NCBI GenBank assembly: GCA_002633005.1
Contig: NMRA01000154.1
Span: 752,948-816,840, forward strand
DNA: 63,893 bases
Direction of reading: 5' to 3'
Source: Phoronis australis
Taxonomy: Eukaryota > Phoronida > Phoronidae
Under the pieces are notes generated by a model. The model saw only the letters and a list, made by a program, of their open reading frames with translations. It was not told the origin of the DNA and ran no database searches. The first letter of the stretch is position 1. Each line of letters starts with the position of its first letter. The translations under genes were made by a program, and so were the position numbers. Positions 25,501 to 38,425 of this stretch are shown one piece after another.

Positions 25501-28500
25501 AATGATGTACTGGTCACTGGCTGGCAAAATGTGTCCATTTTGTTTGATAAAATTTTTTGGTTCAGAATCCATCAGAACGTATGAGTAGACAGAGCAAGCT
25601 TAAGTAAAACCCTGGATTGTTTGTTTTATATGATAAAAACAAAAGCTTTGCTGCTTGAATAACAGAAAATTGTGGGATTTCATGAAAGGGATTAAAGAAA
25701 CATTCTTTTCTTTACAGTGCCTAGCTCCTTTGTTAAAATTTGGGTTAAAACCAAATGTGTCACTTATTATTCAGAGTTAACCCAATTTTGCAATGACTTT
25801 CTTGAACAAAATGCTTTCTAAAATGCAAGAAACAAGCTCTATGTAAAAAATTTTTGCAGAAAGTCCGCCATAAGTTAAGGAGACATGTCCTTTGATAGAT
25901 TTTAGTAGCTTCAGTGTTCTCCACAACAAAAAATTCAAACTCATCTGGAATGACAAAATTCATTTGCACGTTCGAAATTCCATATCCCTTTGAGGGGAGT
26001 TTGTGTGCTACCGTAGGTCCAAAATGTCCTAATTTGCTTAAGAAATGACCAGTCTCTCAATACTTCAAACATGCTGCATAGCTTTTCAGATCGTCGCAAG
26101 TTACTCAAACTTGTTGTGGCAAAATTCATACTCTACGCAGGGACGAGACTATATGGGTTGTGGAGAACATTTGGCCCATGTGATCCAGCAAGATTCCACC
26201 TTCTTAATGTTGGTAGTGTAGAACCTTGAATATTGCTTACGATACGAGGAAAGTGATTAGAGATTTTCTTTTGAACTAAAACTATGAGTGCAGTTGCACA
26301 GCACTGGGACCTGTACTGTGTTTGAATTTGTCATGAGTGAAAAACAATGAAAAATAAGATCTTTAATGTACAAAACATTCTTGGGTGATCACAGAAATTG
26401 TAATCATATAGAAGATACGAAAGAAATAGATAGGGATTGTAAAAGGCTGTGTATTGTTACTTTCTCATACTTGCTAGGGATAACTTTTGAGTAAAAATAT
26501 ATTGAAAACCAGATAGCCCACCAAAGTCAGAATTATTTATTTTTGTGTTTTTTGATGCTCTTGGATCCTTTACTTCTGCAATTTAGGTAATTGGATACCT
26601 CCGCCTCCCAGGGTCACTCTTCTCTAAAATCCTTCAAAATACAACTTGTCATCCCATGAAGCATATTTATATTTTTATTTTTATAATTTATATTTATATA
26701 AATAGTAATATAGTTTATATTTTTCAAATCCTTGATACTTTGCACACTTGTAGTCACTTGATTGTGTCTTTTCTTTAAAAATGCGAAGTCCGGGGGGGGG
26801 GGTGACTGCCATATGCGTGGCAAATTTCACAAGAAACTTGAAAATTCTGTATCTATATCTATATTCTGTGAGGAACAATCTGTCGTCTGGAAAAGTTATC
26901 AAGACCTACTTAGACCAAAAACCCAGTTGTCAAATATTGAAACCACAATTTAGTTGATTTATTCGTTTTTTTCAATGCGTTATGTGTTCACATAATCCAG
27001 GGTTATTCACCTAATTCGTCTGTTCTTCTCTTGGGTAGTAGTAGCCTGTTTGGTTGTTTAGCGATGACGTGTCATGGCAGAAGACGACTCAATTTGGATA
27101 GGGAAGTTATTATAGACATGCGGTCATACTGGGTCCAAAACGTCATAATGGTGTCAAAATGAGGTCATGCTGAACATTCCTATATCATACAAAATTGGTA
27201 TTCCTGTGTTATGATTAGTTGAAAATTCCTACACCTGGTAACTGTAATTTATGTTAACTTCAGGGGGTGGTTATCTACTGCACTCAACTTATGCCATCGA
27301 TTTCGCTTGAAATGATTGTGTTAAGGAGTTAAAATGTTGTGCAATTTTTGAGATTTTTACTCATGATGAATTCAATTATATAATACTGTCCCTATACAGT
27401 CACTGCTATCCTTGCTCTAAAGTCAAAGCAAATAGTATAGTGGCTCTCTTTGCCTTGAGCTTGTTTTTACAAAAACATAATTAATGGAAAAGTCACGCCG
27501 TTTATTGTCACCACATGTTGCCCTGAGAGATGTTATATTCTATTACTGTTGCAAGATTATTAAAAAAATGTTGGTATAACAGCTGCTCTCAAGGGGGCAT
27601 TATTCAGACTTGTTTTTCCATTTTCTGTCATTGTTGGCCTGTTTATCTAATTTGACACCATGTGTACCCACACTATGGTAGACGCTACTTGTTCAAAATG
27701 TAAGCTTGTTTGCCCTGCGACCCGTAGTGAACATTGAGTCTACAGTTTTTTATTCGATTTCAAATGATTTTCTGTAGACTATACTGGAAATCAAATACTG
27801 TCCAAATACAGTTGAATGTTGTCTATAGTGACAAAGCCGTAGTGCATGTGTTCTTGTGACGTCTTTTCTCTCTGGTTTTTGTTGACTCTAGAAAAGCAGT
27901 CGACTCAATTGAGTACAAACTATTTAAAAAACAGTATAATAGTCGGACAGCTGATTCACCAAAACAAGTATTTGTCAAAATGTGAGTTTTTGTCATATCA
28001 TAAATGACCTGGCAACAACAGTAATTGTCGTCTTTAGATATCTGTATGTCTAAAATGTGTCCCTTGTGTGAAATCAGAACAGCATGAGAAGATTTACACA
28101 CCTGTTCATGGCACTCATTCAGGGTAACCTGATTTAATTAAGGGTCAAAATGGCCTTATTGTAGTACTGTAAGGTCTCTACTCTTCAGTTTAGGACACAA
28201 TATGGCCAAGAATTAAAATTTCATTCTCACTTTTTCGTAAAATGTAGCGTAGCATGAAATTGGGTACATCAGTTTTTGGCCATAAGCGGATCAAGAAACT
28301 GGCAATCATCGCACAAGTGAAAAAGTTCACATTGATTCCACGTTTTGTCTATTCATTAAAGGTCATCAGGTTATAAAGTGTCGATGTACCAGTCAAGTTA
28401 CATCCGTGAAGTGAAGTGAGTGTTGTAACAATGACAGGAAATAGTAAATAGGTCATCACCATACCACAGTGTATTCACAGTTCTTTACCATAGCTCCATC

Positions 28501-30317
28501 ATAAAATATTGTGAAAAATTACGGGCATTCACAGCAATGTTGAAATTTGAATTTCAAAAAAGGTGATTTTGGCAATTATTTTTGTTCAAAATTGGTGAAA
28601 ATTTATTGTATGGTAAAGCATTTTCATACATACTCACTGACAGAGTCGGAAATTCTATAGTTTTGTAGATATTTGGCTAAAAGCCCAGATTTGTTGACAA
28701 GGTCCTTTAACCTTGAAATATTTACACATGTCGTCTTACACTGACATCATTATTTTACAATGGGCGAGCGTAGTTTTATCGACGTACAAATTTTTCATCA
28801 ATCAATACCAATTAATAAGGCAAATAAAAGTTAAACTAATCTGTTGAATCATATTATTAAAGTAAGGTGTAGAAGAGTTATTTCTAACTCTGTTAAATCT
28901 TATTGTCCCTGCGACCCCTTTTCAGCTGAAAATGTGGTAAAAGTTTACCAATTTTGTATGTTTTCTATGTGTAGGTACAGTTCTTAATTTAGTGCATTGT
29001 TTAAATTCCCTCCCCTAATTTTCTGTCTATTGAATCATTGCTGCTTTGTTGCAATATGCTTGTACTTGTCTGGATAACTGCCTAAGACACTTGAATTTGA
29101 GAATTGAAAAATCAGGGAGTGAGCTTATAAACTTGAGCATGGGTGCTTCAGAACGAAGTTTGGGGCGTAGAGAGAGTGCTAACCCGAGCAGTCGATCAAG
29201 CTAACACCCAGGGAGTTAAATAAAACATCCACAGGTTGTAAACAATGAAGTACTGGGCTTACCATCTTCAATGAAATTATCTTGCACAGTGAATCAATTG
29301 CATGACTTAGCTTTGTACTCATCTCGTCCACAGTGCTTGTGAGAATAGTGTCCCTTCTCCAGCTAGGTTATTTTCATTCATTGTACAGTGCACGTGCTGA
29401 ATAATCGGACGATACCATTGAGAAATAGCGATGTTCGGTAGCAGTACTACGTATCAGAACATTCATAACTCAAGGAAAATATCTGTATCTCCTTCAGTAA
29501 CGAACAGGGGAGTGTGCCGGTATTTCTTTCCCAAATAGGGCAAGGTTCTGCTGAAAATTACTGTTCATTATTGAAAGGTAAGTAAGTTGTGTTCCTGTGC
29601 GGCAGAAATTTTTTTGGGGAGATGTTCATTCACAAGGAAACGAGGACAGGAACATTTAAGGGTCTGGAATGTTTTGTGAGTGGGTGCATGTGAGCTGAGT
29701 ATGGACGCTTAAAAGTGAAAATTTAGATATTTTGTTAGAATTTTCGGTATTAAAAGCTGAGCATGGGCATTTATCCGGATGAGTATGGCATTTTATCTCC
29801 GTGGTCTAACTTGAGAAATCATTAATTAATGTATCGAAATTAAAGTGAATATTTGAGACTGTTTGCATATTTGTTCTTCACATCCATCAATTGTGTACTG
29901 ATATGTGCACCAGGTAAACATGGGAGCTATAAGTCTATATAGATGTGTGAACTATTAATCCATATCTTTTTGTACCACTCTGACATGCAAGATGAGCCTC
30001 CCATCAATCCTGTTGTCTTTGTATGTATTTGAGTTTAGTGAGTATGCAAGATTTGTCACTGGCAGATTGAACTAACTTAAGACAAGTGAAAACAAATTTA
30101 GATAAGGCCAAACAGCAGAATTGGTTCAGCTCGACTCATTTGGTTACCTGCGCTTACTGAGTAAACTAAAAAATCAAAAACCGAAGTCTCCAGCTTCATG
30201 AAGGCACATAAGCAAAGGAAAGCAAGGTTTGAAACGACATGATTTGCCATGTAATGCATAAATTACTCGAGATGAAGCAGCTTTTCCACGTTTGCTGTCG
30301 CCAATGAGGAAATCTTT

Positions 30318-30530
30318 TTGAGCACTGTCCCTATTGGCCGCCAGCCCACTCCCCACCTGAAGATGCTTAGAGTTGAGCGCTGCTCCTGTGGCCACCAGCC
30401 CGCTCCCCACCTGAAGATGTTTAGAGTTGAGTACTGCCCCTGAGCCCGCTCCCATCTGAAGATGTTTAGAATTGAGCGCTGCCCCTATGGCCACCAGCCT
30501 GCTCCCCACCTGAAGATGTTTAGAGTTGAG
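30318..30530. repeat. 54-bp minisatellite, about four units
   Basis: Units of 54 bases with the core CCCACCTGAAGATGTTTAGAG repeat almost four times, one with a 6-bp deletion. The - strand is open across it only because the period is a multiple of three. No coding inference is justified. Confidence 0.8.
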
Positions 30531-32502
30531 TTACAAAACAAATACGGCATCATTTTGGCTGGTCTCAGCTGGATTTGCTGTTTTTGAAAACGGGAACAAC
30601 CGACTCGATTAAAAAAACAAAGCAGGTTAGAAACAACTGTACTTTGTTGACCTTACTTTAGTCTCTCAAGTAATGGCTGAAGATTGCTAACAGTGTAAAA
30701 GTGTCACCGACTCTTACCAGTTTAGACCCGAGATGGGCGCCTCATTGATCACTTTATGCTGTTAATCCGATCAGTATGAATAATAGACCACCATAAAGTG
30801 TCGTCGTGGGATTGATCACAGATTTTTTGACGTCAGTCAAAGCATTTCTTCATTGAAGCGGTTTCTGTTGAAGGGCTACAGCTGTCTGAGCCGGAATTTG
30901 CTCAATAATTAATTTCAGTCTTACACCAGGAAATCTTTGCAGATAATCAAGACATGCAAAGTAGGAAAAGTATGGCTGGTTAATGACTACTGCCCTTGAA
31001 TGTCTAGACATTTGAAAAAATGTTTCCATTTTGACCTGTTATTTGCCTCATGATGGTCGCACTATTTTTTGGAAAACAAATTTCAGCATCCAAAATTGAT
31101 TCATCTTTACTACTAGCGTTAAAGAAATATATTTGAATTTGCATGAAGAGATGTCACGTTTTCTAAAATGAGTTCATTTTTTTGCAACAAGTTTTAAAAG
31201 TATAAGATAGTATGCAGTAAATCTTCCACAGTTTTTTTGGTTGGGTGAAAGAAATTCATTAAATTTCCATGGTTTTGATCTCACAAAGTGATCATTTGTA
31301 GGGATAAGGTGGTATTTTATAGGTGATTTAATTGGAAAAGGGCACTATTTTCTTGCTCAGGAATTTTGTCCGAAAAGGCATCCTTAGTGAAACTGGTTGT
31401 GAAATCACTCTTCTGATCACTGAGCAGGATATCCTTCCGCTGCTTCTATGGTAGCACCACCCCCCCTCCCCCCGGGAGTTTATCCAACCAGCTAAAATAG
31501 TGCCGTTAACGTGTAGTTTGAAATCTCAAAAATATTTCAGGAATAAATACACTGGATTAATTCCCCCAACGGTCGGTCGTGTTCCTAAAGGATTCATGAA
31601 TACTGGCAAGTTGAGTAATCCCTATTGGTCGACTCTGACACCTACACACTTTGTATTAATCGAGCGAAATTTGTTAGAAATTTGTGCCTCAATGCAAAAA
31701 AATTCTCCTAGGAAAACTTGCTTGAAATATATATGGGCCTATTCTCACATGTTTTTACATGGGAATGGTATTTATGTTACAACACTGAAGTTAGTGGAAA
31801 TAGATATATAGTTGCAACACCACCACCTCAAAGGGATTTTAGAAGTCCATGAATAAAATTAATTTTCGCGGATCAAGTCTTTTATCATCAACTCCGTAAA
31901 AATTGCTAAAAATCTGTTCACTCAGTTAGGAACTCACAAATCTGTCAATTCACGACTAAATTCATTCAGTTTTTGTTCTCGTGAGATTTCCTACATCCAC
32001 CCTCATTTGTTTGCCATAGTACAGGAAATTTAACAGGTTTTTCTTTGAATACCTGCTGAAATTGGCTGTTGCCATGCAGAAAATTGTCATGCTTCAGGTA
32101 TCCACTAAGAGATAAAGGAAATTAATGTTCATAAGATGAACCAATTAGTGGTGCCCCTTGGCTAGCACTGATTAGCTAGGTATGATTATGAAATACTAGA
32201 ATATAAAGATTTTTAAATAACCTCTAGTGATCATTGGACATGTGCTCAATAATGTAATTTGTTTTATTTGCTAAACGCTGCGAAAGCAGATAAATTAACC
32301 ATTTGGGTATGTTTGTATATAATATTTTTGTATGCCCTCCTAAAAACATGTATTTCATTCAGCAGGCCTGATGTTGTTATCCACAGTCTACAGTTCTAAA
32401 GGAAATGGGAATATTCTCTAAGATGTTAACAAGTTCTGTCAAAAATTCTCCCTTTATCAACTACCGGTATAACAAATAGGAATAATCGGAAGAAAACTGT
32501 AA

Positions 32503-34634
32503 ATTACTAGTTGATCATTGGGCATATTGGAGTGTTGTAGCACCCTCTGTTGGCCTTTTTAGTTTTGACAAGATGTTGCTAATGTATTGTAGTTATTGCA
32601 AAATAATTTGACAGTTTTTGATAAAGAGGTGGGTACTGGATAGGAGGGTGTACTAACACCCTCGCACAGTATGATTATTTTTTGTGTTAAAGGTGTCTTG
32701 AGCGGCCTGCATCAGATTCTATGAATAAACAGCCGTCCAAAATGAAGTACCGGGGAATATTGTGTGTGTTGCAGACGTGGGCGCATTGCAAGGCCTTATT
32801 GCGTTCATATTGTCGTGGTCTTGAAGGTGGTGAATCTCATAGGTCGATGCACGTGGCAAATGTAAAATCCTTGACCACTCCGAGACAGTCAAGGCTTGAG
32901 CAGCCTCATACAAAACTTGAGAAACTCTGCCTGATAATTTTCCTAAATTAATTGGCTATCTCAGATGAATACAGAACTACCGCATGTCAGGGGTGATCTA
33001 TCTGTGAACCAATAGGTGATCTATCTGTGATCCAGTAGGTGATCTGTCTGTGTACCAATAGGTGATTAGTCTGTCAATCAATACCTGATGTGTCTGATAA
33101 TCAATTACTGATCTGTCTGACAATCCTTTGTGCTTGCCTCTGATTACATGTTACTGAGCATGTGTGGCTCATTGTGTATTCAATTATCGGAACCTTGGCC
33201 ACTTTGACCAGACATTGATAAATTACCAGTGATTATTGGAGGATTATCCTAGCTTCTTCTTGATGAAGATTAAAACTGAGTTTTGTTGACATTCCAGTGA
33301 TTCAATTTTAAACTATTCTAAGGCTTTTCATTTCTCCATTCAAGGATTCAAATTTATGGGAGGAAAATTGTAATCATGGCTTACTGTCGCCAACAAACTG
33401 GCTTGACCGAACAGCCAATTTCTGTATATAATTGATCAGTGTGCATCGTTAATGGAAAAGTGATTAGCCCCACTGCTCCATACATCAATTTGAAGTAAAT
33501 AATTTAGTATTGGGACAAAAACGAATCTAAAAGCCCTTTCATACTGACTTGTCTCCGGTCTGAGTGTAGTGTCAACGTAAACTGCGATGTTAACTAAACC
33601 ATTCATATTGTCTTTAGTAGCTAACTGACATCGAAGTGAATGGTAGGTGACGCTGTTGTTATTGAAGTAATCGGAAGGTAGCGCTGATGCATTGTGTGCT
33701 AAGATTTTTTGTAACGTGACAAGTTAGGAACATTTACATGTCCTAATTGACATAAAACTTATTTCTAATTCAGTTGGTGCCTATTCGAGCAAAATATAAG
33801 CAACTATTAGCGACGACACGTGCCCTTCAATTGTTGAAAATAAAGGTATTTTGAGGGGGACGCATATCCCATCGGTCGCTTTAATTGACAAAATGAAGGC
33901 TATATGTAAGAAATTTAAGTTATTTGTTTCGATCATTTTTTAATTCTAGGGAAATTTATTAAGGTCTTCTTGAAAAGGGGGAACGTGAAGTTAGTTTGTA
34001 AAATTGATACAAGGTTTCATTGAGGGACGGCTTTTCCAGTGGGTGCTGCTGAAAGTACACTGTTTAATTGTTATCCAAATGTTAAGCTTAGAATTTGGAA
34101 AATTTAGAAATTTTGGGGTTGCGCATTAATTATGGTGAGGTAAGGCTGCAAGACCACTGACAGCTGAAAGCTACAATGGCGGGGATACCTGCAATCTTAA
34201 CTGGTAGTTATTCTTGTGCGTACCTCATGGACTTTAAGTTTGTTCCGCAACAAGAGATCAGCTTTCGTTAAGACAGATCCAAGTAACCTATCGCAAGCTC
34301 CACCCCCTCCTTGCATAATGTCGACTAACAAACAATAACTTTTACCCGGCAACGTGTTGTTTGTCGGGTAAAATGGTGGCTTGGAAATAAAGGTGTGTCA
34401 AGAATGATGAGTTCTAAATGGTCAGTTAAGCCGTCACTCAAAATCCTGGTGATAGGTCAATTACAGCTATGCCCCTTTGTTGCGGTTTTGTCTTTGTATG
34501 TCTGCCTGCATGTGTACCTTCAAGTTTGTTGAAGAAACTTCACTAAATTTGCTCAATGTGCAGATAAAATTTGAATCTAATACTGAAAACAAAACTTAAT
34601 AAAGTTAGTGATGTTGCGTCCGTCTCTCACGGAC
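32503..34634. repeat. Copy A of a duplicated intronic block abutting an 'n'
   Basis: Copy A is collinear and nearly identical with 34636-36290 (copy B). It ends at the single 'n' with CTCACGGAC; B starts straight after the 'n' at the base matching the start of A. A carries about 520 bases (33833-34353) that B lacks, and one fewer 23-bp unit in the array near 32992-33126. Exact abutment to the 'n' suggests two allelic contigs placed end to end instead of merged. Confidence 0.85.
34283..34462 (-). repeat. Second TTGACCTATC MITE, inverted relative to 21528
   Basis: Reading the - strand gives the same element as 21528-21697: TTGACCTATC end, GGATTTTGAGT, CATTTTACCCGACAAA, an internal palindrome and ACCTATC-like far end. 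In copy B only the part from about 36006 to 36117 remains. Confidence 0.75.
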
Positions 34635-34635
34635 N
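34635..34635. other. Assembly join (single 'n')
   Basis: A lone 'n' separates copies A and B of the duplicated block. Its size probably does not represent a real gap. Confidence 0.85.
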
Positions 34636-36290
34636 ATTACTAGTTGATCATTGGGCATATTGGAGTGTTGTAGCACCCTCTGTTGGCCTTTTTAGTTTTG
34701 ACAAGATGTTGCTAATGCATTGTAGTTATTGCAAAATAATTTGACAGTTTTTGATAAAGAGGTGGGTACTGGATATTTTCAGCTAAATAATATTAAACAC
34801 CCTCGCACAGTATGATTATTTTTTGTGTTAAAGGGGCCCTGAGAGGCCTGCATCAGATTCTATGAATAAACAGACGTCTAAAATGAAGTACCGGGGTATA
34901 TTGTGTGTGTTGCAGACGTGGGCGCATTGCAAGGCCTTATTGCGTTCATATTGTCGTGGTCTTGAAGGTGGGGAATCTCATAGGTCGATGCACGTGGCAA
35001 ATGTAAAATCCTTGACCACTCCGAGACAGTTAGATCAAGGCTTGAGCAGCCTCATATAAAACTTGAGAAACTCTGCCTGATAATTTTCCTAAATTAATTG
35101 GCTATCTCAGATGAATACAGAACTACCGCATGTCAGGGGTGATCTATCTGTGAACCAATAGGTGATCTATCTGTGATCCAGTAGGTGGTCTATCTGTGAA
35201 CCAATAGGTGATCTATCTGTGTACCAATAGGTGATTAGTCTGTCAATCAATACCTGATGTGTCCGATAATCAATTACTGATCTGTCTGACAATCCTTTGT
35301 CCTTGCCTCTGATTACATGTTACTGAGCATGTGCGGTTCTTTGTGTATTTAATTATCCGAACCTTGGCCGCTTTGACCAGATATCGATAAATTACCAGTG
35401 ATTATTGGAGGATTATCCTAGGTTCTTCTTGATGAAGATTAAAACTTGACATTTCAGAGATTCAATTTTAAACTATTCTAAAGCTTGTGAAGATTAAAGA
35501 GGCTTTTCATTTCTCCATTCAAGGATTCAAATTTATGGGAGGAAAATTGTAATCATGGCTTACTTTCGCCAACAAACTGGCATGACCGAACAGCCAGTTT
35601 CTGTATATAATTGATCAGTGCGCATCATTAATGGAAAAGTGATTAGCCCCACTGCTCCATACATCAATTTGTAGTAAATAATTTAGTAATGGGACAAAAA
35701 CGAATCTAAAGGCCCTTTCATACTGACTTGTCCCCGGTCTGAGTGGAATGTCGACGTAAACTGCGATGTTAACTAAACCATTCATACTGGCTTTAGCAGC
35801 TAACGGACATCGAAGTAAATGATAGGTGACGCTGTTGTTATCGAAGTAATCGGAAGGTAGCGCTGATGCATTGTGTGCTAAGATTTTTTAATGTGACAAG
35901 TTAGGAACATTTACATGTCCTAATTGACATAAAACTTATTTCTAATTCAGTTGGTGCTTATTCGAGCAAAATATAAGCAACTATTAGCGACGACAGGTGC
36001 CCTTCAATTTGTGTTGTTTGTCGGGTAAAATGGCAGCTTGGATACAAAGGTGTGTCAAGAATGATGAGTTCTAAATGGTCAGTTAAGCCGTCACTCAAAA
36101 TCCTGGTGATAGGTCAATTACAGCTATGCCCCCTTGTTGCGGTTTTGTCTTTGTGTGTCTGCCTGCATGTGTACCTTCAAGTTTGTTGAAGAAACTTCAC
36201 TAAATTTGCTCAATGTGCAGATAAAATTGGAATCTAATACTGGAAACAAAACTTAATAAAGTTAGTGATGTTGCGTCCGTCTCTCACGGA
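34636..36290. repeat. Copy B of the duplicated intronic block
   Basis: Partner of 32503-34634, with scattered substitutions and small indels. The 23-bp array (unit AGGTGATCTATCTGTGAACCA plus two bases, about 35144-35293) has one unit more than in A. The 520-base segment present in A is missing; the breakpoint falls in the hairpin of the MITE. No coding sequence. Confidence 0.85.
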
Positions 36291-36845
36291 TTTCAGCCTG
36301 ACTATTATGTTATTATCATTCTGGCTAATAGGTGGTGTTTTAACCAGATGGCACGGCGTTCTTTTTGCTCAATGTGTTTCTTTAAAGAATATTAAGATGT
36401 CAGCATGACTCCGTTATGTTGTGCACTGAATAGTGGTGATATTAGCAGCTTGGTTCTATTTTTAGCATCCCACAAAATTCTATCTCTGAAACCAATTACA
36501 TTAGACTAATGTTCCAATTTTCCTATTTGCTAAAACCTGGATGCTGGCTTCTCCTTGAGCAAAAATCCAAATATGCTTAAAATTCCATGTTGTGCTTTTA
36601 AGTCTGAAATCTTTCCTCGGGAGCAAGTGCATGATTTTCAACTACGGAGCATTTTACAATCAATTTTACAATTTATGTTGTAAAGGAGAAAAATCTCAGT
36701 CTTTTGAAGTCACAACTTTCCTCCAGACATGCATGGCTCATTAGTTTTCCAAAACTTCATGTTTCGCAACTTTTCTATGGTGGTGCAGCACCACGTTTTT
36801 AGTGCACGTAGGGAGAAGACTGATGTGAATATAATCTGGTTTCAG

Positions 36846-36955
36846 GCCATGCCTCATGTGAAGATAATTAACCAGGATCACCATGGCAGTGTGGTTCATC
36901 ATCCTCATGGAAGGGAGCTGATCGCACTGGAGAATGAGAAGAAACTCAAGCACAG
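36846..36955 (+). CDS. Na+/Ca2+ exchanger, coding exon 2 (His-rich cytosolic linker), residues 253-288
   Basis: The acceptor CTGGTTTCAG ends at 36845 and the donor CACAG/GTAAAT starts at 36956. It enters in phase 0, continuing exon 1 exactly, and ends with two bases of a codon. The 36 residues are hydrophilic and rich in histidine (seven, including DHH and VHHPH), ending in a charged ENEKKLKH stretch. This is the start of the large cytosolic loop between membrane segment 5 and CBD1. I know of no similar His cluster in vertebrate NCX1. The exon is accepted because of splice sites, phase fit and protein-like composition, not because of a named motif. Confidence 0.8.
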
Positions 36956-38392
36956 GTAAATTGGGCAACGGTTCATGCTTCACGTGACACACATGCACTA
37001 ACACGTGAATGGAGATGGGGCTGCTTCACATATCACACCAGTGGCGGATCTAGGATATCATATGGGGGCCTAAGAATTTGTGACGGGAGCGTGGGAGCAC
37101 CCAGCCTAACATATAGGGAGGCTCGGATGTGGACGACGAAAAAAAAACGGGAAACCGGTTGCGCAACTACACGCATTGTTAACTTTCCTGTCAGTCGCAC
37201 GTTAATTGCCAGGGTTAGTTAATAAACTCAATTAATTTCCTCACGGTCCTGCTGTTTTATTTTTTCTGGCAGCCGTGTGTGTGCATAGGCGGATTTGGGG
37301 GACCCTGGAGACCCGGGCGCCCCCTAAATCCACCTATGCACACACATGTACACTAGCACAGGAATAGAAGTGGTGTTGATTCACATATCACACTTACGGT
37401 TACAAGTATGTGAATAGAGCTGTAGTTCCCAGTCATCTAAATGGTGATTGAGTTGCTGCTTCACGTATCACGCATACCCCCATACTGTATTCTACATTCA
37501 AAAATATATTAAGCATTCATCGACATTGTCTACCGTAGTAGTTACTCATTTTCTCATTCAATGGATGGCTGGTTTTATGACTCTTAACACTAAAATTGAG
37601 TTTGTGCGTAGCGCCATCTATGTCTGAAAAATATTTACCTCATCAGGCCCATACAAAAAATTGATACAGAGTTTCAACGGACTTTGGGTATTTGACATCT
37701 GGTGAGTAATTCTGTAAAGACAACTGCGTGGGATTATTTCGAACTCAAGAGCTGTTCCCCATTTTTTTCAAATATTTGAAACCTTTATTTATTGTGGAGG
37801 AATATAGTAAATGAATTCCAGAAAGAGTGTGACTATAACACATTTTAAACGAGTTCTCCAAAATTATTAATTGATACATATGTACACCATTGGCAGCCAC
37901 ATACAATAGTTGTTTCTTAGATAGCCAAATGATAATTCTTAGCAAATAAAGTTAGATTACAGAAATAGTTGCCAGCTCAGAATGTTGTCTAATAATTTTC
38001 AAAGCTCTGAACATTGTTGTAGCACTTTTTGTGATGTTTTGTATTTACTTTTCAAAAGCTGGTGGCCTAGAAATAAATCAATAAATATATATATAGATTT
38101 CACAGTATGCTGAATAACTCTTATTGTCCATATGTGTTATCCATATTTGACTGCAGTTTTCTTTATCAGTGTTGTACATTGTAGTTCGCTACGTGTCATT
38201 TACCTGTCTTTGTCATAATTTTTTTTCATGTAAGGTTATTATTCATTTAATTACGTTTTATTGCGGTATCGGGTATGCTTTTAACCAGAGTACCAGGGAG
38301 AACGGTGACTCTAAATAGCGGTTGATGTAGCGACAACCCAGTCTAAATCAATAATCAATCAAATCCTATCAATCACCAATTCTCTTTTGTAG
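36956..38392 (+). other. Exchanger intron 2
   Basis: Non-coding. Holds a GGCGGATCTAGG-type element end near 37043 (resembling hAT-like terminal sequences) and the hairpin at 37276-37346. Confidence 0.75.
37276..37346. repeat. Near-perfect 26-bp-arm hairpin
   Basis: The left arm begins TGTGTGTGCATAGGCGGATT and the right arm ends AATCCACCTATGCACACACA; they pair with only a couple of mismatches around a GC-rich loop of about 20 bases. It looks like a very short fold-back element of the GGCGGATTT family also seen at 53518 and 63863. Confidence 0.7.
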
Positions 38393-38425
38393 CCATGCTA
38401 ACCTCCGAAGTGACGGGCATGAAAC
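38393..38425 (+). CDS. Na+/Ca2+ exchanger, coding exon 3 (33-bp small exon), residues 289-299
   Basis: The acceptor CTCTTTTGTAG ends at 38392 and the donor AAAC/GTAAGT begins at 38426. The exon completes the AG left by exon 2 and gives SHANLRSDGHE, then leaves AC for exon 4. It is flanked by phase 2 on both sides, so skipping it would keep the frame. The strong splice sites and exact phase support it, but 33 bases carry no homology signal and RNA evidence would settle it. Confidence 0.7.

Larger units (their letters stand above)
22547..36845 (+). other. Exchanger intron 1 (coding-exon numbering)
   Basis: Donor GTAAGC at 22547 and acceptor TTTCAG ending at 36845; both sides are phase 0. I saw no additional exon with exchanger character in these 14.3 kb, though a short one could be missed. 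It contains degenerate duplicated phrases at about 22646-22785 (CTATGTGCAA, CAACATGCCCT, AATCAGC), a low-complexity AT block near 26660-26720, a G-run near 26791, the minisatellite at 30318-30530 and the duplicated block around the 34635 join. Confidence 0.8.

Noticed and set aside
26660-26800. AT-rich low-complexity block plus G-run as a regulatory element
   Set aside because: Simple-sequence composition only; nothing indicates function.
32721-35059. Two near-identical 65-76 codon open frames
   Set aside because: They match because they sit in the duplicated block (probable assembly duplicate); no motif and no evidence of coding.
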